From CAYLNK01 sp964384675 (GTDB lineage Bacteria > Acidobacteriota > Thermoanaerobaculia > UBA5066): a stretch of 55,743 bases of DNA. The notes under the pieces were generated by a model. That model saw only the letters and a list, made by a program, of their open reading frames with translations, ran no database searches and was not told where the DNA came from. Positions within the stretch are counted from its first letter, which is position 1, and every line of letters starts with the position of its first letter. The stretch covers positions 1 to 55,743 of the forward strand of contig CAYLNK010000006.1 in NCBI GenBank assembly GCA_964384675.1, given 5' to 3'. This document shows positions 8,257-16,044 of this stretch, in pieces. A program made the position numbers and the translations under genes.

Positions 8257-8422
8257 CGACGCCGGGTCGAGTGTGCACAGTCCGGAAGTCCCGGAATTGA
8301 GCACCCTCGCCGGGAGTGTCAGCCGCTGGACCGGGACGAGCGCTCGCTCGACCCCCGTCGAGCGCCGGCGCTCAGCTCATCGGGGCGCTGCCGCCCCCCC
8401 GGCCCCCGGGGCACCGGTTCGA

Positions 8423-8448
8423 GGCCGTGAAGAGGTCGCTTCACGGCC
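8423..8448 (-). terminator. Stem-loop just after the kinase stop codon
   Basis: GGCCGTGAAG (8423-8432) pairs perfectly with CTTCACGGCC (8439-8448) around a 6-base loop. It starts one base past the TGA of the kinase gene read leftward. There is no U-run after it, so it may be a terminator of the GC-rich type or an RNA-stabilising hairpin. Confidence 0.6.
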
Positions 8449-8449
8449 C

Positions 8450-11308
8450 TCAGAGCCTGGCGGTCGGAGCCGACGGGCTGAGCTTTCCGGAGACGGGGAG
8501 CGGCGGGCAGGCGCGAAGCGCCGGCACCAGGTCCTTCAGGAGCTCTCGCGCGCTACCGTAGCGCTCTCCGCGGTCCTTCGAGAGGCAGCGCCGGACGACT
8601 TGGTCGAGCGCCTCGACCTCGGGTCCACGGCCGGGGAGCCGGACCTCGTCGCAGAGGGTCGAGCTGACCAGCTCGCGCACCGACCAGCCGCGGAACGGGC
8701 GCTCCCCGGTGAGCACCTCGACGAGGACGACGCCGAACGAGAAGACGTCCGAGCGCGCGTCGACGTCCTCGCCCGAGAGCTGCTCGGGTGACATGTAGCC
8801 GAAGGTCCCCACCACGGTGCCGGGCACCGTCAGGCTCTCGGGCCCGCCCAGGTCCAGGATCGTGCTCTTGGCGAGTCCGAAGTCCAGGACCTTGAGCGTC
8901 ACGCGGCCCTCCCCGTCACGCGCGAGGAGGATGTTCTCCGGCTTCAGGTCGCGATGGACGATCCCCGCCGCGTGGGCGGACGCGAGCCCCTCGAGCACCT
9001 GAGCCGCCCAGTCCGCGGCGAGCCGCGGCGCGACCGCCCCACGCCTGTCCAGCTCGGCCCTCAGCGTCACACCCTCGACCCTCTCCATCACGAGGAACGC
9101 GACGTCGTCGCCGAGCGTGCCGTAGTCGAACACGGAGACCACGTTGGGATGAGAGAGCCGGGCCGCGGAGCGCGCCTCGATCTCGAACCGGCGCGCGGTG
9201 CGCGCGTGGAGGAGGCGGGTCCCGGCCACGACCTTCACCGCCACACGCCGCAGCAGGCGCAGATCGGACCCCTCGTACACGGCCCCCATCCCGCCGCGCC
9301 CGATCAGGCGGTCGAGACGATAGCGTTCCGCGAGGACGCGCGGCACCGGCAGAGGCACGACCAGCTCGGTCCCGTCCTCCGCGCAGCGGACGCCGTCCGC
9401 GTCGGCGCAGGCGCCGCAGCGCGGACACTCCTTCAGGAAGGCGTGCTCGGGCGAGACCCGCGACAGCACCTCGCGCGCGCGTTGCCTCTCGACGGCGAAG
9501 CGTTCGCGCAGGCTGCTGTTCTCCCGTACGATCGCCATCTGCGCGGCGACCGCGGCCAGCAGCTTCCGGTCGGCCGCGCCGTACGGCTCCTCGGACCGCT
9601 TCTCTCCCAGCAGCAGCAGCCCGCCGAGACGTCCGTCGGTGCCGGTCATCGGGACCACCAGGACGATGCCGTGCCTCACCAGGCGACTCTGCTCCTCCTC
9701 GGGGACCTCGAGCTCCGCCGGCAGCGGCACGTCGACCGGCTCCGTCCGCCCGTCCAGCGCCGCGGCGAGCCGCGACGTCCGCGGCACGGGAAACGACCCG
9801 GAGGAATCACCCGACGAGAAGACGAGGCTGGCGCTCGAGTCGTCCCCCACCTCAACCACGTGGAGGGCCTTCGGGTGGAGCGCGGACTCGAGCTCCGCGT
9901 TCACGCGGCTGGAGATCTCGGCAAGCGACGGCAGCTTCGCGATCTGTGCCGCCAGGTCGACCAGCACCCGCTCGCGGTCGTACGCCTCGCGGAAGAAGCG
10001 CCGGTCGAGCCAGCCGCGCAGGTGCCGCCGGAAGACCAGCGTGAGCGCGGTCAGGAGGAGGAGCAGGAGATGGATCCGGTGCTCGAGGAGGACCCGGCCG
10101 AGCGGCTGGTCCCGGTAGCGGAACAGGGCGAGGACGAGGAGCGTCGCCGGCACCGCCAGCGCCACACGCAGGACCTGCCTCGCCAGGAGGTACTGCATCC
10201 CGCGCCGCACGACCACGTCGATGTCGAAAAGCCGGTGCCGGACGACCGCGTGCGCGGTCACGATCGGGACGATGGCGAGCGCGAGGTTGGCGATCCGGTA
10301 CGCGGCCGAGAGCGTCGCCTCGGACAGACCCAGCACCCCGCTCAGGGCGAGGAGGACGAAGTAGAGGAGGAACGGGCCGATCCCGAGGAGAGAGCCCCAC
10401 ACCACCCATCGCATCCGGCGCCGGTGATCCGGCTGCGTGACCGCGCGGTAGTTGTAGGCGGCCACGCCGCAGATCGCCCCGAAGCCGATCAGCGTGGCGG
10501 GCAGGTCGAGCACCTGTAGCGTTTCCAGGCGCCGCCACGCGGGAATCCAGCCGTCGGCGGCGAACGGCGCCACGCGCCACTGGATCCGGCTCTGCACTTC
10601 CGCCGTGATCCAGAGGAGAGCGGTGACCGGCAGGAGCGCCCGCTCCAGCCAGCGGAGCGGGCCGGTCCCGGTCGGGAAGCGGCGGTAGAAGGCGAACGCC
10701 ACCGCGAGGTGGAACGGATGCGGCGCCGGAAGGAGGAAGGTGCGGAAGAGCTCGCCTTCGTCCAGGAGCGGGAACATCGGTCCGGTTGCCGTGCGGAGCA
10801 ACGTGAAGACCGGGAGGAAGAGCGCCAGCGTCCCGAGGAGCGGCAGCGCCTCGTCGCCTCGTCGAAAGCCGATGAAGAGCGCGGCGAGGAGAAACGACAG
10901 CGACACGCAGCAGACGACGAGGAGATACGTGTAGTCGGTGCCCGACCGCGGGAGGCGGCGGCCCGCCAACGGAACGGTCAGCCGCGTCCCGGCCCGCTCC
11001 ACCGCGAGGCGGTGCTCACGCCCGTCGGCCAGCGACCGGTACGCCCAGGCGAGCCCGACCGCTCCGGCGCGCGCGTTCCCGTCCAGGCTGACGACGCGGT
11101 CTCCGGGCTGGAGCCCGCAGGCCTGGGCGTCGACCCGCGCGACGGCCCAGCCCCCGCCGCCGGGCGCGAGACGGAAGCCGAGGTCCAGCCGCTCGCGGCC
11201 GACGCGCGCCAGGAGCGCCACCTGGTGGACGACCCCCGCCAACGCGAGGAGCCCCGCGAGGACGATCGCGGCGCGCAAGCGGGGACCTCCCGCTCTTTCT
11301 CCGGACAC
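8450..11308 (-). CDS. Membrane Ser/Thr kinase: PDZ - multi-TM - GAF - zinc knuckle - kinase
   Basis: A 952-residue sensor kinase. After a first helix there is a PDZ-like segment at about residues 45-115 (CGLQPGDRVVSLDG). About seven membrane helices follow between 128 and 425, then a GAF-like domain at about 440-600, a CPRCGACADADGVRC knuckle near 640, and a complete Hanks-type kinase from about 668. Kinase residues include the Gly loop IGRGGMGAVYEG, K692 in VAVKVV, HRDLKPEN with D787 and the DFG motif. The kinase is therefore cytoplasmic and probably active, with ligand input through the PDZ, membrane or GAF parts. The start is taken at a GTG at 11308; a TTG at 11278 preceded by GGGAGGT is an equally credible start that trims 10 residues. 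Substrates are not evident. Confidence 0.87.
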   Translation of the reverse strand: MSGERAGGPRLRAAIVLAGLLALAGVVHQVALLARVGRERLDLGFRLAPGGGGWAVARVDAQACGLQPGDRVVSLDGNARAGAVGLAWAYRSLADGREHRLAVERAGTRLTVPLAGRRLPRSGTDYTYLLVVCCVSLSFLLAALFIGFRRGDEALPLLGTLALFLPVFTLLRTATGPMFPLLDEGELFRTFLLPAPHPFHLAVAFAFYRRFPTGTGPLRWLERALLPVTALLWITAEVQSRIQWRVAPFAADGWIPAWRRLETLQVLDLPATLIGFGAICGVAAYNYRAVTQPDHRRRMRWVVWGSLLGIGPFLLYFVLLALSGVLGLSEATLSAAYRIANLALAIVPIVTAHAVVRHRLFDIDVVVRRGMQYLLARQVLRVALAVPATLLVLALFRYRDQPLGRVLLEHRIHLLLLLLTALTLVFRRHLRGWLDRRFFREAYDRERVLVDLAAQIAKLPSLAEISSRVNAELESALHPKALHVVEVGDDSSASLVFSSGDSSGSFPVPRTSRLAAALDGRTEPVDVPLPAELEVPEEEQSRLVRHGIVLVVPMTGTDGRLGGLLLLGEKRSEEPYGAADRKLLAAVAAQMAIVRENSSLRERFAVERQRAREVLSRVSPEHAFLKECPRCGACADADGVRCAEDGTELVVPLPVPRVLAERYRLDRLIGRGGMGAVYEGSDLRLLRRVAVKVVAGTRLLHARTARRFEIEARSAARLSHPNVVSVFDYGTLGDDVAFLVMERVEGVTLRAELDRRGAVAPRLAADWAAQVLEGLASAHAAGIVHRDLKPENILLARDGEGRVTLKVLDFGLAKSTILDLGGPESLTVPGTVVGTFGYMSPEQLSGEDVDARSDVFSFGVVLVEVLTGERPFRGWSVRELVSSTLCDEVRLPGRGPEVEALDQVVRRCLSKDRGERYGSARELLKDLVPALRACPPLPVSGKLSPSAPTARL

Positions 11309-11339
11309 CCCACCAGCATGGCCGAGACGCGGCCGGCGC

Positions 11340-12239
11340 TCAACCGTCGACGAGGGCCTCGCGCCGGGGCGGCAGGGATCCCGCGAGCCGTGGCTCGCGG
11401 CGCGGGGGCGGGACGTCGTACGCGAGCGCCGCCGTGAGGAAGTAGGAGTTGGCGTGGAGCAGTGCCGCGACGAGACCCGGCCCTCCGTCCCGCCACCCCG
11501 ACTTCAGGACGTAGGACCGCAGGAACTCGAACCCGGGGCGGCAGAGCATCGCGGCCAGCGACGCCCGGCGGCCGCTCTCGCGCCGGTCGTCCGCCTTCAG
11601 CTTCGCGTAGATGAAAGACTTCGAGAGGGCGTGCGCGAGGTCCCGATACGGATGATGGAGGAGCGGTGACGCGAGGCCATCCACCGGCCCGTCGACGCGA
11701 CAGCGCTCGTGGACCCGTCCTCCCTCGAGCCGGGCGCCCGCGGACCGCCGCACCAGGCGGAGGACCCGGTCCGGGTACCACGCGCCGTGCCGGATCGGCC
11801 GCCCCAGGAACCAGGACAGCCGCGGCATCGTGTACCCGACCGCGCCCCCCCGCGGTCCGTCCGCGAGCGTTCGCTCGATCTCGGCGCGCAGGTCGGGGGT
11901 CACTCGCTCGTCGGCGTCGAGGAGGAGGACCCAGTCGTGCCTCGCCAGCCCGAGGCCCCGGTTCTTCGACGCCACGAACCCCTCCCAGGGGGCGCTCACC
12001 ACGCGGGCTCCGGAGGCGACGGCCCTTTCGCGGGTCGCGTCGACCGACCCCGTGTCGAGGACGATCACGTCGTCGGCCCAGCCGACCGACGCGAGCGCGT
12101 CCGGCAGGCGATCGGCCTCGTCACGAACGACGAACACCACGGACAGGGGCGCGCGGTCCGGCCCGAGGGCCGTCCACCGGGAGAGATCCACGCGCGTCAT
12201 CTCCGTGCGGCGTTCAAGTTCCGTGCCGTCCGCCCCCAC
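11340..12239 (-). CDS. Glycosyltransferase family 2, WaaE/KdtX-like
   Basis: A protein of about 299 residues with the WaaE-type GT2 pattern: SVVFVVRDEADRLPDAL, WADDVIVLDTGSVDAT, the nucleotide-sugar/metal motif LLLDADERV and WYPDRVLRLVRR. Family members add a glucose or related sugar to the LPS inner core, or act in polysaccharide assembly at the cytoplasmic face. The C-terminus has an amphipathic/hydrophobic helix that may dock to the membrane. The start at a GTG at 12239 has no clear ribosome binding site, and an in-frame ATG at 12200 would give 286 residues. It lies 31 bases upstream of the PDZ kinase gene on the same strand. Sugar specificity cannot be read. Confidence 0.82.
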   Translation of the reverse strand: MGADGTELERRTEMTRVDLSRWTALGPDRAPLSVVFVVRDEADRLPDALASVGWADDVIVLDTGSVDATRERAVASGARVVSAPWEGFVASKNRGLGLARHDWVLLLDADERVTPDLRAEIERTLADGPRGGAVGYTMPRLSWFLGRPIRHGAWYPDRVLRLVRRSAGARLEGGRVHERCRVDGPVDGLASPLLHHPYRDLAHALSKSFIYAKLKADDRRESGRRASLAAMLCRPGFEFLRSYVLKSGWRDGGPGLVAALLHANSYFLTAALAYDVPPPRREPRLAGSLPPRREALVDG

Positions 12240-12319
12240 CGTTTTCGGCCTCGAAGCGGGTCATCCGGACCCGGAACCACCGGTCCGGCGTCCCCGGAAC
12301 GGGTCGAAGCCGCCTGGAC

Positions 12320-14650
12320 CTACTGGAAATACCCCACCACGTCCAGGATGACGTGGGTCGTCCCGTCGGGCATGTCGCAACGGACCGAGACGTTTCCTCC
12401 CGCCGAGAGCTGGAGGATCTGGTTGTTCGCTCGCGTCGCGCCGGCGCGGAAGTTGATGACGCTGGTGTCGGGCGGCGGCCCGTCCGAGCGGTAGAAGCGC
12501 AGGTTGCCCGATCGCGACGGCTGCGTGACGGTGACGTTCGCGGCGACCGCGGCGGCGCCCGCCGGAATGCCGCACGTTCCCGCGAAGGGGAAGATCCTCG
12601 TGTCGCCGCCACCGAGGGCGGGCCCGCCTCGCATCCCGTCCGGCTCCCGGGTGTCGGCCACGCGGCACGGCGAGACCGTGTAGAAATCGAGGCTAGCCCC
12701 CGTGAGCGCCGACTTCCAGACGCCGTTCTCGAGAGCCGCGTAGAGAGTCTCCGCGCCCGTCGGGTCGACGGCCAGCGCTCGGACCCGCAGGTTCGTCAGG
12801 CCCGCGTTCACGGTGCCCCAGCTGCCGCCCGAGTCGGTGGACCGGAAGACGCCGTACCCGTACGTGCCGGCGTAGAGCGACGTGTGGTTCCTCGGATCGA
12901 TCGCGAGGGAGGTGACGCGGGAGAACATCAGCCCCACGTTCGTGGCCGCCCAGGTGGCCCCGGAGTCGGTCGACCGATAGAACCCGTTGCCGCTCGACAG
13001 GGCATAGAGGGTCGAGCGGAGCGCCGGATCGATCGCCAGCACGTCAACCGAACCGGCCGGCATTCCAGCTCGGGAGGCGGCCCACGTCCCACCCGAGTCG
13101 GTCGACTTGTCGACCCCGCCGCGCGTGGCGGCGTAGAGCGTGGCCGGTCTCGCGGGATCGATCACCAGGGCCGAGACGTACAGGCTCGACAGCCCGATCG
13201 TCGCGTCGACCCAGGTGCCGGCGGAGTCGGTGGACTTCAGGACTCCCCCGTAGTGGCCCTCGAAAATCCCGTACCCGCCGATGTAGAGCGTGGATGGGGT
13301 CGCGGGATCGACGGCAACCGCGAAGAGGAGCTCCGGGAAATTCGGGCCCGAGTTCGCGGCGACCCAGCTGCCGCCGGAATCGGTGGACTTGAAGAAGCGG
13401 CTCGACGTGGCGGCATAGACGTTGGCGGAGTTCGTCGGATCGATCGCCAGGGAGTAGACGTACAGGCCTTCGAGGTAGGGGAGGCCCGCGTTGACCGCGG
13501 TCCACGAGCCACCGGCGTCGGTCGACCGGTGGATCCCGCCCCTGTAGGTCCCCGCGAAGAGGGTCGCCGGGTTCCTCGGATCGATCGCCAGGGCCGAGGT
13601 CCGCAGGTTCGCCAGCCCCTCTCGGGCGGCGGTCCACGTGACCCCGGAGTCCGTCGATCGGGAGACCCCGTAGGACGCCGTCCCGGAATAGAGCCGTGTG
13701 GGGTTCGCGGGATCGATCGCCAGAGCCCTCACGTCCAGCTCCGGAAGTCCGGTGCGGACGGCGACCCACGTGGCGCCGGAATCGGTGGACCGGAAGGCCC
13801 CGCCGCCATGAGTCCCCGCATAGAGAGACGGGGTCAGGGGGTCGACCGCCAGGACCGAGACGTCCTTGTGGGTGAGTCCCGTGCTCGCGGCGACCCAGGT
13901 GCCTCCGGAGTCGGTCGAGCGGAAGACCCCGCCGGACGTCCCGGCATACAGCACGGCGCGATTCGCGGGGTCGATCGCCAGGACGGGATCGTACCGGGAC
14001 GTCAGCCCCGCGCTCGCCGCGACCCATGTGGCGCCGGAGTCGGTGGACCGGAAGACGCCGTCGTTCGTTCCGGCGTAGAGCGTGGTGCCGCCGGCGGGGT
14101 CGATCGCCAGCGACGCGACCGAGCTGGCTCCTGGGCCGGCGACCTTCTTCCAGGTGTCCCCCGAGTCGGTGGACCGGAACAGACCGCCGTTGGTCCCCGC
14201 GTAGAGCCTCTCAGGCGCCGTGGGGTCGATCGCCAGGGCCCGAACCGTGCTCAGCACCCACATCCCGGAGTGGGAATCGAGCCACGTCTCGCCGGAATCG
14301 GTCGACTTGAAAACCCCGCCGGACGCGAGCCCGGCGTACAGCGTGGACGGGGTCGCGGGGTCGATCGCGAGGACCAGGACGTCCCCGTCCACCGGGTTCA
14401 TCGGCCTCACACGGGCGGCCTTCCAGGTGCCGCCCGAGTCCGTGGAGCGGAACACCCCGCCCGGGGCCCCGCCCGCGTAGAGCGTGGAGGGAGTCGTCGG
14501 GTCGATCGCGAGGGCCGCGACGGTCCCTCCGTACGGCCCGTGGCTGGTCCACACCCCCTGTCCCGCGGAGGCAACGCCGGCGAGCGCCACGGCGAGCGCC
14601 GCGGAGATCCACACACCGGTAGCGCGCGCTGTGGCGTTCGGCCGTCGCAT
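12320..14650 (-). CDS. Secreted 13-repeat BNR/VPS10-like propeller protein
   Basis: A 776-residue exported protein with a signal peptide (VWISAALAVALAGVASAGQG). It then carries 13 copies of a roughly 48-residue unit built on LAIDP...LYAGT...VFRSTDSGGTWVA, the bacterial neuraminidase-type/VPS10 propeller repeat. A final beta domain of about 125 residues begins with FYTVSPCRVADTREPDG and ends in VILDVVGYFQ, a C-terminal module common on secreted proteins of these phyla, perhaps for surface attachment. No sialidase catalytic residues are evident, so binding or scaffolding is more likely than hydrolysis. The start ATG at 14650 has GAGGAG upstream, which is buried in a 7-bp hairpin at 14656-14674. 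Confidence 0.85.
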   Translation of the reverse strand: MRRPNATARATGVWISAALAVALAGVASAGQGVWTSHGPYGGTVAALAIDPTTPSTLYAGGAPGGVFRSTDSGGTWKAARVRPMNPVDGDVLVLAIDPATPSTLYAGLASGGVFKSTDSGETWLDSHSGMWVLSTVRALAIDPTAPERLYAGTNGGLFRSTDSGDTWKKVAGPGASSVASLAIDPAGGTTLYAGTNDGVFRSTDSGATWVAASAGLTSRYDPVLAIDPANRAVLYAGTSGGVFRSTDSGGTWVAASTGLTHKDVSVLAVDPLTPSLYAGTHGGGAFRSTDSGATWVAVRTGLPELDVRALAIDPANPTRLYSGTASYGVSRSTDSGVTWTAAREGLANLRTSALAIDPRNPATLFAGTYRGGIHRSTDAGGSWTAVNAGLPYLEGLYVYSLAIDPTNSANVYAATSSRFFKSTDSGGSWVAANSGPNFPELLFAVAVDPATPSTLYIGGYGIFEGHYGGVLKSTDSAGTWVDATIGLSSLYVSALVIDPARPATLYAATRGGVDKSTDSGGTWAASRAGMPAGSVDVLAIDPALRSTLYALSSGNGFYRSTDSGATWAATNVGLMFSRVTSLAIDPRNHTSLYAGTYGYGVFRSTDSGGSWGTVNAGLTNLRVRALAVDPTGAETLYAALENGVWKSALTGASLDFYTVSPCRVADTREPDGMRGGPALGGGDTRIFPFAGTCGIPAGAAAVAANVTVTQPSRSGNLRFYRSDGPPPDTSVINFRAGATRANNQILQLSAGGNVSVRCDMPDGTTHVILDVVGYFQ
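12710..14560 (-). repeat. Tandem coding repeats of about 145 bases (propeller blades)
   Basis: Thirteen related units encode the STDSG-containing blades of the propeller protein. DNA similarity between units is high around gccggagtcggtggaccg and gatcgccag. Repeat number could vary by recombination. Confidence 0.8.
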
Positions 14651-14655
14651 CGTTC

Positions 14656-14674
14656 TCCTCGAAGTGCTCGAGGA
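14656..14674 (-). promoter_or_regulatory. Hairpin covering the ribosome binding site of the propeller gene
   Basis: TCCTCGA and TCGAGGA are perfect 7-base arms around a 5-base loop. Read leftward, the second arm contains most of the GAGGAG ribosome binding site of the gene starting at 14650. The structure could limit translation initiation. Confidence 0.45.
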
Positions 14675-14710
14675 AGGGTGCGTCTTTCGGGAAGAACGAC
14701 GCGCGCCGGC

Positions 14711-15991
14711 TCAGCGGGTGAGGCGGTAGATCAGGAGCGCGGCGTGCTGGGCTCGGGTCACCAGCGACGGCAGCTCCAAGACCTCGCCCGGGGCGTGCTC
14801 CTTCTCCCCTTCCGCGCCGAGGCCGTCCAGGCAGTCGACGACCCCCGCCACGAAGGAGACGTCGCCCGCGCCGCGCCGGAGCGGGTCGTGCTCCCCGATC
14901 GGTCCGGCCCCCAGGTCGCGGCTGACGCCGTCGAGCACCTTCAGGAGCGCGCGGTTGCCGTCGGTGGGCGCCATCGACGGCATCCCGTCCGTGAACGAGA
15001 TCGTGGCCGAGGTCCGCGGGAGGCTCCGCGCCACGATCGCCCGCATCTTCTCCCGCGCGCCCTCGAGCTGCGCGCGGGTCAGGAAGCGCATGTCACCCTC
15101 CACGACGACCTTGCGGGGCACGACGTTGTGCTTGCCGGTCGCCGCGCCGGAGAACGCGCCGGGGTCGAACGTGACGTCGGTCCCGCCCACGATCACGCTC
15201 GGGTTGTAGGTGAGGTACGGCTCGCGCAGCTCGTCGTGGAACGCCGCCAGGATGCGGGCCGCCTCGAAGATCGCGCCGTCGCCGCGCCCCTCGCTGAAGA
15301 TCGCCGAGGAGTGTCCCTGCTGGCCGGACACCTCGAGGTGCCAGCCGCCGATCCCGCGCCGCCCGACGACCGCCACGCCGGTCTCGAAGCCCTCGAACGC
15401 CAGCGCGGCGTCGCTCCGTTTCGCGGCCTCGACGAGCGCGGCCCGGCTCACCTCGTGCGGGCGCCCCGGCTCCTCCTCGTCTCCGGTCAGCACGACGATG
15501 ATCCGGCGTCCCTCGAGCGCCCCTTCCCGGTGCAGGGCGCGCAGCGCCTCGACGATCACCACGTCGCCGCCCTTCATATCCGAGGCGCCGCTCCCGTAGG
15601 CGCGGTCCCCGTCCCGCCGGAACGGCTCGCCCTGGAGCACGGTGTCGAGGTGGCCGATCAGGAGCAGCCGCTTGCCCGCCGTCCCCTCGCGCTCCGCGAC
15701 GAGGTGCCCCGCCTTCCGGATCTCGGGAGGCATCTCGACCCAGCGGGTCCTGAAGCCGAGCGCCTTCAGCTCGTCCGCGAAGAGAGCGCCCACCTTTCGG
15801 ACGCCGTCGAGGTTCTCGGTCGCGCTCGGGACGTCGACGACCCGACCCAGGAGCCGGATGGCCACCTCACGGTTCGCCTCGACCCGCGCCACGATCGCCT
15901 TCTCTCGCCGGGTGAGGCCGTCGGCGTCTGCGGGCGGCAGGATCCCGAGGGCGAGGACAAGAGCGGCGTATCGAGCGGGACGGCGCGGCAT
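14711..15991 (-). CDS. Exported M20 family zinc metallopeptidase (carboxypeptidase G2-like)
   Basis: A 426-residue protein starting at an ATG at 15991, where GGAGGT sits three bases upstream. A longer frame to 16036 lacks such a site. The N-terminus MPRRPARYAALVLALGILPP is a signal peptide. The M20 metal and catalytic motifs follow in order: LIGHLDTV (His, Asp), YGSGASDMKGG (bridging Asp), TGDEEEPG (base Glu plus metal Glu) and a late His in the C-terminal part. These enzymes remove C-terminal residues or deacylate amino acids, probably in the periplasm here. It is divergent from the second kinase gene (start-to-start 53 bases). The substrate is unknown. Confidence 0.85.
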   Translation of the reverse strand: MPRRPARYAALVLALGILPPADADGLTRREKAIVARVEANREVAIRLLGRVVDVPSATENLDGVRKVGALFADELKALGFRTRWVEMPPEIRKAGHLVAEREGTAGKRLLLIGHLDTVLQGEPFRRDGDRAYGSGASDMKGGDVVIVEALRALHREGALEGRRIIVVLTGDEEEPGRPHEVSRAALVEAAKRSDAALAFEGFETGVAVVGRRGIGGWHLEVSGQQGHSSAIFSEGRGDGAIFEAARILAAFHDELREPYLTYNPSVIVGGTDVTFDPGAFSGAATGKHNVVPRKVVVEGDMRFLTRAQLEGAREKMRAIVARSLPRTSATISFTDGMPSMAPTDGNRALLKVLDGVSRDLGAGPIGEHDPLRRGAGDVSFVAGVVDCLDGLGAEGEKEHAPGEVLELPSLVTRAQHAALLIYRLTR

Positions 15992-16044
15992 CGGACCTCC
16001 GGGCCCCGGCGGGGCCGGCGCAGAGTAGCGGAACACGGGATGCT

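Larger units (their letters stand above)
8069..8449. other. 381-base intergenic region upstream of the multiheme cytochrome gene
   Basis: This gap lies between the 3' end of the kinase gene and the start of the cytochrome gene, both leftward. It holds the ribosome binding site for the cytochrome gene at its left end, a perfect 7-2-7 palindrome at 8241-8256, a TGTGCACA palindrome near 8272-8279 and a stem-loop at 8423-8448. I see no credible reading frame on either strand. The long leader and palindromes suggest the cytochrome gene has its own regulated promoter, but no convincing -35/-10 pair could be fixed. Confidence 0.6.

Noticed and set aside
8069..8278. 70-residue N-terminal extension of the multiheme cytochrome
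   Set aside because: The signal peptide and the AAGGAGGT site fix the start at 8068; the upstream stretch has no protein character.
12710..14560. Regularly spaced repeats that could suggest a CRISPR array
   Set aside because: The units are about 145 bases and encode propeller blades in one continuous frame; there are no short identical repeats with unique spacers.
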